The notes: a model not told the origin generated them from the letters alone. DNA of 24,880 nucleotides from CAZFBA01 sp964517135 (GCA_964517135.1 CAZFBA010000045.1:1-24880); one strand, 5' to 3'; positions 1 to 8,035 are shown, numbered from the stretch's first letter. Translations and numbers: made by a program.

Positions 1-31
1 CCCAGGCTACGCCTGCTCGTTCAACCCATAT
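1..31. repeat. GC-rich dispersed motif at the window edge
   Basis: Positions 11-31 match 19159-19179 at 18 of 21 bases, and all three differences are C here and T there. The 9-mer GCCTGCTCG (11-19) is also found at 24809-24817. This suggests the edge of a repeat family that also ends the window on the right. The full element cannot be defined from this window. Confidence 0.4.
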
Positions 32-85
32 ATTTACTTTTTAAAATTTTTGAAAATCGAAAACAGAAAATTGATTGTTATAGTT

Positions 86-197
86 ATACTGATCCTTGAA
101 AGTAATGTATAGATTCCAGATTATAGAGGCCGGGTGTTTTTGCCCGCTGTGCGGGCAATTCCATCAGCATATATTAATTATTTACGTGGAATAGTAT
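86..197 (+). repeat. Dispersed palindromic repeat, copy 1
   Basis: This 112-bp stretch is the reverse complement of 6744-6870 with 4 mismatches, apart from a 15-bp insertion in the other copy. Its core is a perfect hairpin TTGCCCGC-TGT-GCGGGCAA at 140-158. The size, the structured core and the lack of coding potential fit a MITE or REP-like element. It lies about 100 bp upstream of the NHL lipoprotein gene, so it could also affect transcription there. Confidence 0.85.
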
Positions 198-293
198 ATG
201 CATTAGTCTTATAAAATTTGTATAATATAACCTTCCTGATTTTCTGATATCTAATATTTTTGAATGTAACTTTCTGGCAAAAGGCTCTGTTCA

Positions 294-1259
294 ATGAAAA
301 AAAGCGTTTTAAGTATATTGATAGTCCTGCTGATTGCAGGGTGTGCTAGCCCTTCTATTGATGAGGTAGTTATATTTGACTCCTATAAAGAAAGTATAAC
401 AGGGTTTGATGAACAAAATTCCTATAAACCAGAATCTTTAGAAGAAAAAATACCTCATTTGAACTTCTTTGAAAGCTCTAACGATGTATTAAAAAAACAT
501 ATTCGCAAACCGATGGGCTTAACACTAGATTCAGAAGGGCAATTTTACCTGCTGGATCAGGATAAAAACAGGCTCCTGCAATCTGATGCTTCTGGTAAGC
601 TATTAAAGATATTTGGACATAGCGGTAATTACCCGGGAGAGTTCAAAGAACCCAAATATATTGCCTATTATGATGCAAAAGTTTATATTTCAGACACCTG
701 GAATAACCGTATTCAGGTTATAGATAAGAATTTTGATATTAAACAAATTGTCAGCTCAAATTTTTATGGGCCTAAAGGCATAGCAGTATATAAAAACAGA
801 CTCTATGTAGCAGATACAGGTAATCATTGCATTAAAATATTTGATAAAGATTATAATCTTGTTAATACAATCAGCAACTATGGCCCAAAGAAAACAAAAT
901 TTAATGATCCGACAGGCATAACCATAGACAGTAAAGGTATCATATATGTTGTAGATTCTAAAAATAATAGTATAGTAAAGATTAATAGCGACGGTAAATA
1001 TATAAAACACTGGCAAATAAAAAGCTGGAAAGATAAAACAATGGCAAAAGAAAGTTTTTTGGCGATTAAAGACAACTTGCTTTATCTATCTGACCCTGTT
1101 TTAAACCAGGTCAGGGTTTTTGACATTGATGGAAAAGAATATTCACCTGCATTTGATAATTTACCTGGACCATCTGGCCTTGCTATTAAAGAAAATGTGC
1201 TTTATGCTGTCAGTCATGCCCGCAGTAAAATATACTCTAAATCTATTAATAAAGGTTAA
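294..1259 (+). CDS. NHL-repeat beta-propeller lipoprotein
   Basis: This is a predicted exported lipoprotein. A short N-terminal signal (MKKSVLSILIVLLIAGC) ends in the lipobox IAGC, so Cys17 is the likely lipidation site. The rest consists of about six NHL-type repeats of roughly 40 residues, each with a hydrophobic 'G(I/L)A(I/V)' strand, a 'YV(A/V)D(T/S)xNN' turn and an 'I(K/Q)(I/V)(F/I)D' strand, for example YISDTWNNRIQVID and YVADTGNHCIKIFD. Such repeats fold as a six-bladed propeller used for binding, sometimes for catalysis; no active-site signature is visible. An AAAGG lies about 10 bases before the ATG. The stop is 2 bases before the next start, so it is probably co-translated with the DUF362 protein. 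The substrate or partner is unknown. Confidence 0.85.
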   Translation: MKKSVLSILIVLLIAGCASPSIDEVVIFDSYKESITGFDEQNSYKPESLEEKIPHLNFFESSNDVLKKHIRKPMGLTLDSEGQFYLLDQDKNRLLQSDASGKLLKIFGHSGNYPGEFKEPKYIAYYDAKVYISDTWNNRIQVIDKNFDIKQIVSSNFYGPKGIAVYKNRLYVADTGNHCIKIFDKDYNLVNTISNYGPKKTKFNDPTGITIDSKGIIYVVDSKNNSIVKINSDGKYIKHWQIKSWKDKTMAKESFLAIKDNLLYLSDPVLNQVRVFDIDGKEYSPAFDNLPGPSGLAIKENVLYAVSHARSKIYSKSINKG

Positions 1260-1261
1260 CT

Positions 1262-2422
1262 ATGGATAACAAAGTAATTTATGCACGCTGTGAAAACTAT
1301 AATACAGATGATATAGACAAAGCCCTGGAATTTATTTTTAATAGCCTCCCAGGTTTTGAAGAAAAAATAACAAAGGCACATAAAATTCTTATAAAACCTA
1401 ATCTTTTAGCACCAAGGCCACCATCAAAGGCTATTACAACCCATCCTGATCTTTTGATATGTCTTATAAAGAAGTTACAGGCTTATGATGTAGAAATACT
1501 TCTTGCTGATACACCGGCAGGTAACCTGAATGAAAAAGTAATGAATCGTCTTTATACTGTTACTGAGATGAAAAGGGTTGCAGAGACTACAGGCATTAAA
1601 CTGAATATGGATTTCAGCGAATTTAAAGCTGAATCAGATCATTTTAAAACTGCCAGATCACAAAAAATACTTCAAGTAGCAGAAGACGCCGACATTATTA
1701 TTAATGTTGCCAAGCTAAAGACTCACTGTTTCACGATGTTAACCTGTGCCACCAAGAACTATTTTGGTATTATTCCTGGGCTTTTAAAAATGAAGTATCA
1801 CCTGACAATACCTGAAGTAAATATATTTGCCAGTCTTCTTCTTGATATAGAAAGATATTTTCAACCTAAAGCAGTCAACATAGTAGATGGAATTGTAGGT
1901 ATGGAAGGGAACGGCCCTGGTAATGGCACTCCTATAAGGTCTAACTGCCTGTTAGCCAGCTATGATGCTATCTATCTTGATATTCTGGCCTGTCACATTA
2001 TGGGTATTGATCCTGAAAAAATCAAAACTATTACTGAAGCCTTTAACAGAAACCTGATAAAAGGCAAATCTGTTGATGATCTTGATGTTATATCAAATGC
2101 AGAGGTAGAGACACTCAAGTTTAAGCTTCCTCCTGATCGTGATGCTTTACTGCCTTCCTTTATTCCGGGGTGGCTAAGAAATATAATCAACAGAATATTC
2201 ATACCTGATCCTGTTATTAATGCGGATAAATGCATAGGTTGTAAGGCCTGTGCTGAAGGATGCCCGCCACAGGTTATTAAAATGATTGAGAGTAAAGCTT
2301 ATATCACTGATTACAAGAATTGCATTCGCTGTTATTGCTGTCAGGAGGTTTGCCCGAATGATGCAATAGCACTAGAAAAGCCGGCAGGCAGAAAAATAAT
2401 GGAAGTTCTGCGGTTAAAATAG
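1262..2422 (+). CDS. DUF362 protein with C-terminal 2x[4Fe-4S] ferredoxin
   Basis: The first ~300 residues have DUF362 hallmarks: KILIKPNLLAP (41-51), KLKTH (151-155), KNYFGIIPG (165-173), then a Gly-rich 'DGIVGMEGNGPGNG' stretch. The last 65 residues form a bacterial-type two-cluster ferredoxin with CxxCxxCxxxCP at Cys324/327/330/334 and again at Cys354/357/360/364, enough for two [4Fe-4S] clusters. There is no signal peptide, so it should be cytoplasmic. DUF362-ferredoxin proteins are widespread in anaerobes, and their reaction is not established; electron transfer or metal-linked redox chemistry is inference. The start follows the lipoprotein stop by 2 bases and uses AAAGG inside that gene, which indicates translational coupling. 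Confidence 0.9.
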   Translation: MDNKVIYARCENYNTDDIDKALEFIFNSLPGFEEKITKAHKILIKPNLLAPRPPSKAITTHPDLLICLIKKLQAYDVEILLADTPAGNLNEKVMNRLYTVTEMKRVAETTGIKLNMDFSEFKAESDHFKTARSQKILQVAEDADIIINVAKLKTHCFTMLTCATKNYFGIIPGLLKMKYHLTIPEVNIFASLLLDIERYFQPKAVNIVDGIVGMEGNGPGNGTPIRSNCLLASYDAIYLDILACHIMGIDPEKIKTITEAFNRNLIKGKSVDDLDVISNAEVETLKFKLPPDRDALLPSFIPGWLRNIINRIFIPDPVINADKCIGCKACAEGCPPQVIKMIESKAYITDYKNCIRCYCCQEVCPNDAIALEKPAGRKIMEVLRLK

Positions 2423-2474
2423 TTTCAGGGTCAACAATATTTGCTTTATTAAAACAGTAATATTCTTTATTGCA

Positions 2475-2527
2475 GGGTTTAATATCAAGCTCATTTGCTG
2501 CTGCAATAGTTCTGATAGCATTATCAT
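2475..2527 (-). pseudogene. Decayed duplicate of the 3' end of the neighbouring unknown gene
   Basis: This stretch matches 2673-2725, the 3' coding end of the next gene, at 45 of 53 bases in the same orientation, about 200 bp downstream of it. Read on the minus strand it gives NAIRTIAAANELDIKP, against NAARTIAAADDLGVKP in the intact gene. There is no start codon or complete frame. It is best read as what remains of a tandem duplication whose other parts have been lost or have drifted. The rest of 2423-2657 shows no feature I can support. Confidence 0.6.
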
Positions 2528-2657
2528 GAACTCTTATAGCTTACTGTAACTGGAAAAAGAACTTGCTAAACTTGAAAATGCCAATGCAATATTATCACAA
2601 CTCAGATAGCATTCTGTGAGCTTGTCTGGATATATTATATAAATGTGTTATTTTATA

Positions 2658-3752
2658 TTATTCTTGATTACTGGGTTTAACACCAAGATCATCTGCTGCT
2701 GCAATAGTTCTGGCAGCATTGTCACTAAACCTGGTACCGCCTACAGCTTTGTTAACAGCTCTTGCAGCATCATCAAGTGATCCATTGCCCATTTTTAGAG
2801 CCTGTTTAATTATAGCTACGACGGCTGGCTGATCTTTAATGTTTTCAGCAATTTCAAGAACTTTTTGTATATCTGTTGATAAGATTTTTTCGTTTTTCAA
2901 TATCACATTAATCTGGTTGAGAGCTTCAGATTTTTGCGCTTTATCAGAAACTTTTGCCAGTTCATCAAGCAGTTCAAGCAATTGCTTTTTCTTTGAAGGA
3001 TCTGCAACTTTTTCTATTACCTTTTGCAGTTCTTTGCTGCTTTCTTTCATTTTATAGGCACCTCTAAGAGCTGCAAGCTCTTTAATACCGTCATCTTTAA
3101 TTTTGGCAATCATATCTGAAATGGTAGTTGGGGCCTTCACAACATCATCAGATTTTTGAACTTGTTTGATGATGGAATACATTTTTTGTACCCAGTGAAC
3201 AGTTTCACCTGTTTTTGAGGCGGCTTTTGAAGCTTCAGATATAGCATCTGCTGTTCCACGAAGCTCTTTTACACCTTTGATAGCTGGCATAACGGTAAGC
3301 CCTACATCAAAGAGACCTTCTCCAAAGTCACGGCACTCTTTGTTAGCACGCTCTATATCACCGCCTTTTTTTGCTTTTATAGCACTGACGGTACTTTCTG
3401 CCATTTTATAAGCACCAAAACCACAGACACCTACTGCTAATGCCGTACCAACAATAGGTAAGAAATGTATGGTAGCTACGGCTGCAGCAATTATAGCACC
3501 CGTTGGTATCGGGTTTTCAATTATAGCTTTTGCAATATCTTTTATTGGGTTTAAAACACCTATAGCGATGTTCTTTAAAACCTGTACTTTCTCCTTAGGT
3601 TGAACTTTTTCAGTCTTTTCAGCGTTTTCACCCCTTTTACCAAAGCTAATAACATCAGCATTTTTAACTCTTACACCCTGAAAAGCTTGCGGTGCAAGCG
3701 GTTTATGCTTTGGTTGAAGCTGGGTAACACTATTTGTGTAATTAACGATCAT
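2658..3752 (-). CDS. Unknown protein with hydrophobic hairpin and helical C-terminal half
   Basis: I do not recognise a named family. The first ~50 residues are polar and contain FQG (24-26) and ISFGKR (35-40), a short N-terminal signature that I associate with many uncharacterised Melainabacteria/Gastranaerophilales proteins (recalled, not checked). Residues 85-114 are strongly hydrophobic and Gly/Ala-rich, enough for one or two membrane segments or a membrane-inserting hairpin. The remaining ~245 residues are Lys/Glu/Ala-rich and look mostly helical, with heptad-like runs around 235-330. No catalytic motif or cleavable signal peptide is seen. A G-run (AGGGGG) about 6 bases before the ATG supports the start. 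It is the only minus-strand gene inside the repeat-bounded left block. Confidence 0.75.
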   Translation of the reverse strand: MIVNYTNSVTQLQPKHKPLAPQAFQGVRVKNADVISFGKRGENAEKTEKVQPKEKVQVLKNIAIGVLNPIKDIAKAIIENPIPTGAIIAAAVATIHFLPIVGTALAVGVCGFGAYKMAESTVSAIKAKKGGDIERANKECRDFGEGLFDVGLTVMPAIKGVKELRGTADAISEASKAASKTGETVHWVQKMYSIIKQVQKSDDVVKAPTTISDMIAKIKDDGIKELAALRGAYKMKESSKELQKVIEKVADPSKKKQLLELLDELAKVSDKAQKSEALNQINVILKNEKILSTDIQKVLEIAENIKDQPAVVAIIKQALKMGNGSLDDAARAVNKAVGGTRFSDNAARTIAAADDLGVKPSNQE

Positions 3753-4242
3753 CCGGACCCCCTACCTAGTCTAAATGTTTCGAATGAATAAATTAACAAT
3801 CTCCCTCGCAGGTCATAATAAGCATTTGAGCTGCAATTATTCTACATAAAACAGGTAAAAATAAAAAGTTGACGATTCGATGTATTTTTGTAAATTTTTG
3901 TAAAGTTCCCTTCTGGTGATACATTTCGTAATAAAAATTTTATTAAATATGTAACACATTCTTAACGTTTGAAATTTCCGGGATGAAGTTACAAATAATA
4001 TTTTACCCATTTAGAGTGTCTTAGCCACACTTTTAATAAGGGTTTCTTCAGTTTAAACTGCTATCATACACTAAATATAGCCTTTTTGCATGTTTATATC
4101 CTTTTTGGGCAGAACAATCAAAGAGATGGTCAGGTATTTGTTTAGTATTCCGGGTTGTATTTTACCTGTTGCAGTTTTTTCAGGTCATTTAATGATAGTA
4201 TATTTCTAAAGTTTGTTACAGGCTATATTCAGGTAATAATTT
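3753..4242. other. 490-bp AT-rich intergenic region
   Basis: This gap lies between two divergent starts, the minus-strand unknown gene and the plus-strand rRNA methyltransferase gene, so it must hold promoters for both. I see no convincing ORF or RNA. There is a weak 5-bp dyad (ACCTG...CAGGT) near 4161-4184 and an AGGT-type ribosome site just before 4243. No -35/-10 pair is clear enough to call. Confidence 0.5.
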
Positions 4243-5625
4243 ATGAAACACAAATCCACTGTTGTTAAAGCTGAGATCTATAATCTAGGATACTGTGCTG
4301 AAGGTATCGGGCGGGTTCTCGAAGGAGAAAATGAGGGTAAAACAGTCTTTATTTCTAATACTACCACAGGAGATATCGTAGAAGCAGAGACTTTCAGCCA
4401 TAAAAAAAACTATCTACGGGCTCATTTAAAGACAATACTTCAAGAAGGCCCTTCAAGAATAAAACCTTTATGCCCTCTGGCAAAGATTTGTGGTGGGTGT
4501 CAGTGGCAGCACATTGAATATAACAGCCAGCTTGAAGTAAAAACTTCTGTTATTAAAGATAACCTGAATAAAATTGCCGGTCTTTCAGATTTTCAGGTTA
4601 TTTCTGCTATAGCAAGCCCTGAAATATGGCATTATCGTTCTAAAGTACAATTTCCACTGGGAGAAACTAAAAACTCTCAAAGACTTTTAGCAGGATACTA
4701 TAAACCTGGTACACACGATATTGTTAATATTAAATATTGTCCTGTGCAGCCAGAACCTTTTGATAAAATTGTTAACGAGCTTCGAGAACTGCATACAACC
4801 TATAAGATGAAGGTATATAAAGAATCTGATCACAAAGGATACCTTAGACACTTTGTTTTAAGAAAAAGCTTTTATGATAATTCTCTTATGGCAACTTTTA
4901 TCATTAACTCAACAATTATTTCTCCTTTTATAGAACAGATAACAGAAAATCTTGTTAAAAAATTTCCTGAAATTAAAGGTGTAACAGTAAATTTCAACAA
5001 ACAAAAAACCAATGTTATCTTTGGCAGTGATTCTCAAACTGTTTATGGTAATCCATTTATAACTGAAAAAATCAACAATACCTTTTATCGTATATCAGAC
5101 AGAAGTTTCTTTCAGGTAAATCCACTAGCAGCAAGGATTATGTTTGATACAATAAGAAAAATCATCGCTGATACTGGATGTCATCACAAACTTCTTGATG
5201 TTTATGCAGGTGGTGGAGCTATTTCACTTTATTTATCTGACCTTTTTGAGTCTATTAAAGCTATTGAGCTGGATAAAAATGCTTGCGAAGATGCCAGGGC
5301 AAATTTTAACTTTAATAATGTTCAAAACATAGATATTATAAATAAATCAGCAGAAGAAGCTTTTAAAAGCCTCGAAAACATTGAGTCTTATGATTGGATA
5401 ATTCTTGATCCACCACGTAGCGGGTGTGATAGAAATGTTCTTGAGCAATGTGCATTGTCTGGATGTGATAATATAATCTATGTAAGCTGTAACCCGGCAA
5501 CAATGGCAAGAGATGTTAAGATACTTCTTGAAAAAGGCTATAAATTAAGCAGTGTAGTGCCTGTTGATATGTTCTGTCATACTTATCATATTGAATCAAT
5601 AAGTTTTTTAAAGAAAAATGACTGA
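4243..5625 (+). CDS. rlmD: 23S rRNA (uracil-5-)-methyltransferase, RlmD/RumA family
   Basis: The enzyme uses S-adenosylmethionine to make 5-methyluridine in RNA, most likely 23S rRNA. The N-terminal ~65 residues form a TRAM RNA-binding domain. The four [4Fe-4S] ligands of the family are present as Cys77, Cys83, Cys86 (CPLAKICGGC) and Cys166 (KYCPVQP). The methyltransferase domain has the SAM motif DVYAGGGAISLYLS, DPPRSGCD and SCNPATMARD, whose Cys416 is the expected nucleophile; HTYHIES supplies the general base Glu451. The length of 460 residues is normal. Members of the family differ in target uridine (RlmC, RlmD, RlmCD, TrmA-like), so the exact site cannot be read from sequence. The next gene overlaps it by 8 bases. 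Confidence 0.92.
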   Translation: MKHKSTVVKAEIYNLGYCAEGIGRVLEGENEGKTVFISNTTTGDIVEAETFSHKKNYLRAHLKTILQEGPSRIKPLCPLAKICGGCQWQHIEYNSQLEVKTSVIKDNLNKIAGLSDFQVISAIASPEIWHYRSKVQFPLGETKNSQRLLAGYYKPGTHDIVNIKYCPVQPEPFDKIVNELRELHTTYKMKVYKESDHKGYLRHFVLRKSFYDNSLMATFIINSTIISPFIEQITENLVKKFPEIKGVTVNFNKQKTNVIFGSDSQTVYGNPFITEKINNTFYRISDRSFFQVNPLAARIMFDTIRKIIADTGCHHKLLDVYAGGGAISLYLSDLFESIKAIELDKNACEDARANFNFNNVQNIDIINKSAEEAFKSLENIESYDWIILDPPRSGCDRNVLEQCALSGCDNIIYVSCNPATMARDVKILLEKGYKLSSVVPVDMFCHTYHIESISFLKKND

Positions 5626-6037
5626 AATACCTGAAAATATAACTTTTTCTATTTCAAAAGATGTAAATTCCAGTGATATTAGAGATTTATACAAATCTAT
5701 TGACTGGAAAGAAAAAGATGATGATATCATATCAAAATATCTTGAGCGATCTCTCGTCATAGTAACTGCCCGGGATAATGATCTGCTGGTTGGGATCGCT
5801 AGAGCAACGGTTTCTCAGGTAGGAGAAATTACCATCTGGGATGTTGCAGTAAGGCCTGAATATCAAAAAATGGGTGTTGGGTCAAAAATTATGAAATGTA
5901 TACTGACAATACTTGACGATTATGCTATACCTGTGGTTACACTATATGCAGAATCAGGAAAAGAAAGCTTTTATGAGAAATTTGGTTTTGTCCCTCATAA
6001 AACAAGGACTTTTGCAATGATTAGACGTTTAAAATAA
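5618..6037 (+). CDS. GNAT-family N-acetyltransferase
   Basis: This is a 139-residue single-domain acetyl-CoA-dependent acetyltransferase. The acetyl-CoA binding motif A is VAVRPEYQKMGVGSKIM, with QKMGVG at 83-88, preceded by the usual strand 'EITIWDVAV'. Motif B is FYEKFGFVPH (118-127), typical of GNATs. It starts 8 bases inside the rRNA methyltransferase gene and precedes bL9 by 19 bases, so the three are probably one transcript with coupled translation. The acceptor is unknown: the context hints at a ribosome- or translation-related substrate, but GNAT neighbours are not a reliable guide. Confidence 0.9.
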   Translation: MTEIPENITFSISKDVNSSDIRDLYKSIDWKEKDDDIISKYLERSLVIVTARDNDLLVGIARATVSQVGEITIWDVAVRPEYQKMGVGSKIMKCILTILDDYAIPVVTLYAESGKESFYEKFGFVPHKTRTFAMIRRLK

Positions 6038-6056
6038 TATCAGGAGGAAATCATTA

Positions 6057-6674
6057 ATGAAGGTTATATTAACAAAAGATGTACTTTCTTTAGGAGAAAC
6101 AGGTGATATAGTTGATGTATCAGATGGTTATGCTCGCAATTATCTTTTGCCATCAGGCTTTGCCGAAAAAGCAACAGATGGTGCACTTAAAAAAAGAGAG
6201 CAAAACCTTGCCAGGATTAAAGCCAAGGCTGAGAAAATTCATAAACAGGCCATGGATACTGCAGACTCTATTAAGTCTATAGGCAAAATTACTATTCAAG
6301 CGAAAGCTGGCGAAACAGGAAAACTTTACGGTGCTATTACTACAAGACAATTAACCCAGATTATTAAAGAAAAAACAGATAAAGAAGTCGATAGAAGAAA
6401 TATTACTCTGAATAACCCTGTCAATCACGTAGGAGAATATGTTTTAACTGTTAAACTGACATCTAAGGTTTCTGTAGATATACCCATAGAAGTTACTGCC
6501 GGTAGTGTTCAAGAACCAATGATGACCGAAGAGTTCAAACAGGAAATAGAAGAAATGGAACAAGAAAAGCAACAACAACTTCAAGACCAGCAAGAACAGT
6601 ATCAAAAATCCCAGGAAGAAGAACAGCAAATCTCTCAAGAAGAGAAAAAACCAGAAGAAGTTGCTGCTGAATAG
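6057..6674 (+). CDS. rplI: 50S ribosomal protein bL9 with extended acidic Gln-rich tail
   Basis: The N-terminal domain is canonical bL9: MKVILTKDV.SLGETGDIV followed by DGYARNYLLPSGFA (23-36). A long central helix (about 40-75) and the C-terminal domain to about residue 150 follow. bL9 is usually near 150 residues; this one is 205 because residues 157-205 form a Glu/Gln/Lys-rich, probably unstructured or coiled tail ending EEVAAE. A strong AGGAGG at 6042-6047, 9 bases before the ATG, fixes the start and suits a highly expressed ribosomal gene. It is not next to rpsF/rpsR as in many bacteria. A rho-independent terminator follows. Confidence 0.96.
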   Translation: MKVILTKDVLSLGETGDIVDVSDGYARNYLLPSGFAEKATDGALKKREQNLARIKAKAEKIHKQAMDTADSIKSIGKITIQAKAGETGKLYGAITTRQLTQIIKEKTDKEVDRRNITLNNPVNHVGEYVLTVKLTSKVSVDIPIEVTAGSVQEPMMTEEFKQEIEEMEQEKQQQLQDQQEQYQKSQEEEQQISQEEKKPEEVAAE

Positions 6675-6703
6675 TTTTTCAAATATTTATAACTGAATTA
6701 TTA

Positions 6704-6745
6704 CAGAAAACAGGGTTTAAAAAAGCCTGTTTTCTGCTTATTTAT
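6704..6745 (+). terminator. Rho-independent terminator after rplI
   Basis: A perfect 11-bp stem CAGAAAACAGG (6704-6714) pairs with CCTGTTTTCTG (6726-6736) around an 11-base loop and is followed by a T-rich tail (CTTATTTAT). It ends the rlmD-GNAT-rplI unit. Confidence 0.8.
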
Positions 6746-6870
6746 ACCATTCCACGTAAATAATTAATATATGCTGATAGAATTCAGTAGGGTGTTTTTG
6801 CCCGCACAGCAGGCAAAAACACCCGGCCTCTATAATCTGGAATCTATACATTACTTTCAATGATCAGTAT
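6744..6870 (-). repeat. Dispersed palindromic repeat, copy 2 (inverted relative to copy 1)
   Basis: Apart from a 15-bp insertion, this is the reverse complement of 86-197 with 4 mismatches in 112 bases. The insertion extends the core into a perfect 13-bp stem: GGGTGTTTTTGCC (6790-6802) with GGCAAAAACACCC (6812-6824) around a 9-base loop. The copy lies between two convergent genes, so its hairpin may also help terminate the minus-strand gatD transcript. Confidence 0.88.
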
Positions 6871-6876
6871 ATTCAG

Positions 6877-7608
6877 CTAATATTTGCGGTTGAGAGCCTT
6901 TTTATGTGCTAACTGCTCAATATAATCATCAAGTGGTTCCAGTTTAAGCTCTCTATAACGCCTTGATAGCGCCTGTTTTATTAAAAGATCAGCAAAATGA
7001 GGGTTTTTTGGCAAGAGAGAACCATGCAAATAAGTTCCATAAACATGTTTATATACGGCACCTTCTCCTTGATCTTCACCGTTATTGCCATTGCCAGTTA
7101 AAACTTTTCCTAATGGTTTAACCCCTTCACCGAGGTAAGTTAGACCACTATGATTTTCAAACCCAACAAGCGTTTCAGGAACAAGACCAGAGCTTTCATC
7201 AAGCATTATAGTTACATTGCCAATAAAACGCTTATTGCCTGCAACTGTATAAGCATCAAAAATACTTATACCTTCAAGTTTGTCTGCGTTAAAAGGCTGA
7301 TAATAATGCCCAAAAAGCTGATATCCTCCACAAATGCATAGAAAAACAGCTCCTGTGTCTACAGCTTCACGAATTTGAGGTGCTATTTCTTTTAGTCTTT
7401 TTGCAACAGTTACCTGCTGTTGATCCTGTCCGCCGCCTATAAAATAGAAATCATACTTTTCAGGATCAATTTTTTCATCTATATCCAGTTCATGAACTTC
7501 TACATCAATACCACGCCACTCACATCGCTTTGAAATAGTCAGAATATTACCCCGATCACCGTATATATTGAGTAACTCAGGATACAGATGGGCAATATGA
7601 ATTTTCAT
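6877..7608 (-). CDS. gatD: GatD-like glutamine amidotransferase (lipid II isoglutaminyl synthase subunit)
   Basis: In known systems GatD hydrolyses glutamine and passes ammonia to MurT, which amidates the D-Glu of lipid II during peptidoglycan synthesis. The family signature is clear: HLYPELLNIYGDRGN (7-21), FIGGGQDQQQ (56-65), the nucleophile Cys93 in CICGGYQLFG, and His195 in YGTYLHG. The ATG at 7608 is preferred over an in-frame upstream codon at 7641 because family members begin at MKIHIAHLYP; the resulting 243 residues are family length. This start lies 1 base after the atpC stop, so translation is probably coupled to atpC. No murT is in the window. A CobQ/CobB-type amidotransferase is the main alternative, but those enzymes are larger. 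Confidence 0.82.
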   Translation of the reverse strand: MKIHIAHLYPELLNIYGDRGNILTISKRCEWRGIDVEVHELDIDEKIDPEKYDFYFIGGGQDQQQVTVAKRLKEIAPQIREAVDTGAVFLCICGGYQLFGHYYQPFNADKLEGISIFDAYTVAGNKRFIGNVTIMLDESSGLVPETLVGFENHSGLTYLGEGVKPLGKVLTGNGNNGEDQGEGAVYKHVYGTYLHGSLLPKNPHFADLLIKQALSRRYRELKLEPLDDYIEQLAHKKALNRKY

Positions 7609-7609
7609 A

Positions 7610-8035
7610 CTAAAAACGTTTTCTGGATTTATCCGCTGCATTCATTCTGGCCAAAGCCTTCATGAGAGCCATTCGGGCTTTTTCAACATCCGGTGAAGAT
7701 TTTGGTATATTTTGATCAAGTAAACCTTCAAGCTGTGCCTTTGCTCTGTCAGCTGCCTGACGTGCACGGGTCTCGTCAATGTCTTCTCCATGCTCTGCAG
7801 TTTCTGTAAGTATCGTTACTAGATCATCCTCAACTTTTAAAATGCCACCCATAACTGATATGAACTCTTTTTTGTTTTCCATAGTCAGATATGAAGTAGT
7901 ACCAATATTTAGTGCAGTCATAAGAGGTATATGCCCCGGTAATATACCGATTTCACCATCTATAGCCTTTGCAAAAACGCCCTTTACTTCAATATCCAAT
8001 ACAGTTTTGCCAGGTGTAAGTATCTTAAGACGCAT
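7610..8035 (-). CDS. atpC: F1F0 ATP synthase epsilon subunit
   Basis: This is the rotor-stalk subunit that couples and inhibits the F1 motor. The N-terminal beta-sandwich is typical: MRLKILTPGKTVLDIEV, then AIDGEIGILPGHIPLMTALNIG (about 25-45) and MGGILKVEDDLVTILTETAE (62-81). The C-terminal helical hairpin (about 87-141) is rich in Ala, Arg and Glu. At 141 residues it is normal length. It starts 5 bases after the atpD stop and is followed after 1 base by gatD, so atpD-atpC-gatD form one transcript. The cyanobacterial name of this gene is atpE. Confidence 0.93.
   Translation of the reverse strand: MRLKILTPGKTVLDIEVKGVFAKAIDGEIGILPGHIPLMTALNIGTTSYLTMENKKEFISVMGGILKVEDDLVTILTETAEHGEDIDETRARQAADRAKAQLEGLLDQNIPKSSPDVEKARMALMKALARMNAADKSRKRF

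Noticed and set aside
3868..3905. TTGACG followed by TTTTTGTAAAT as a plus-strand promoter
   Set aside because: The nearest plus-strand gene starts more than 330 bases later and the -10 box is poor.
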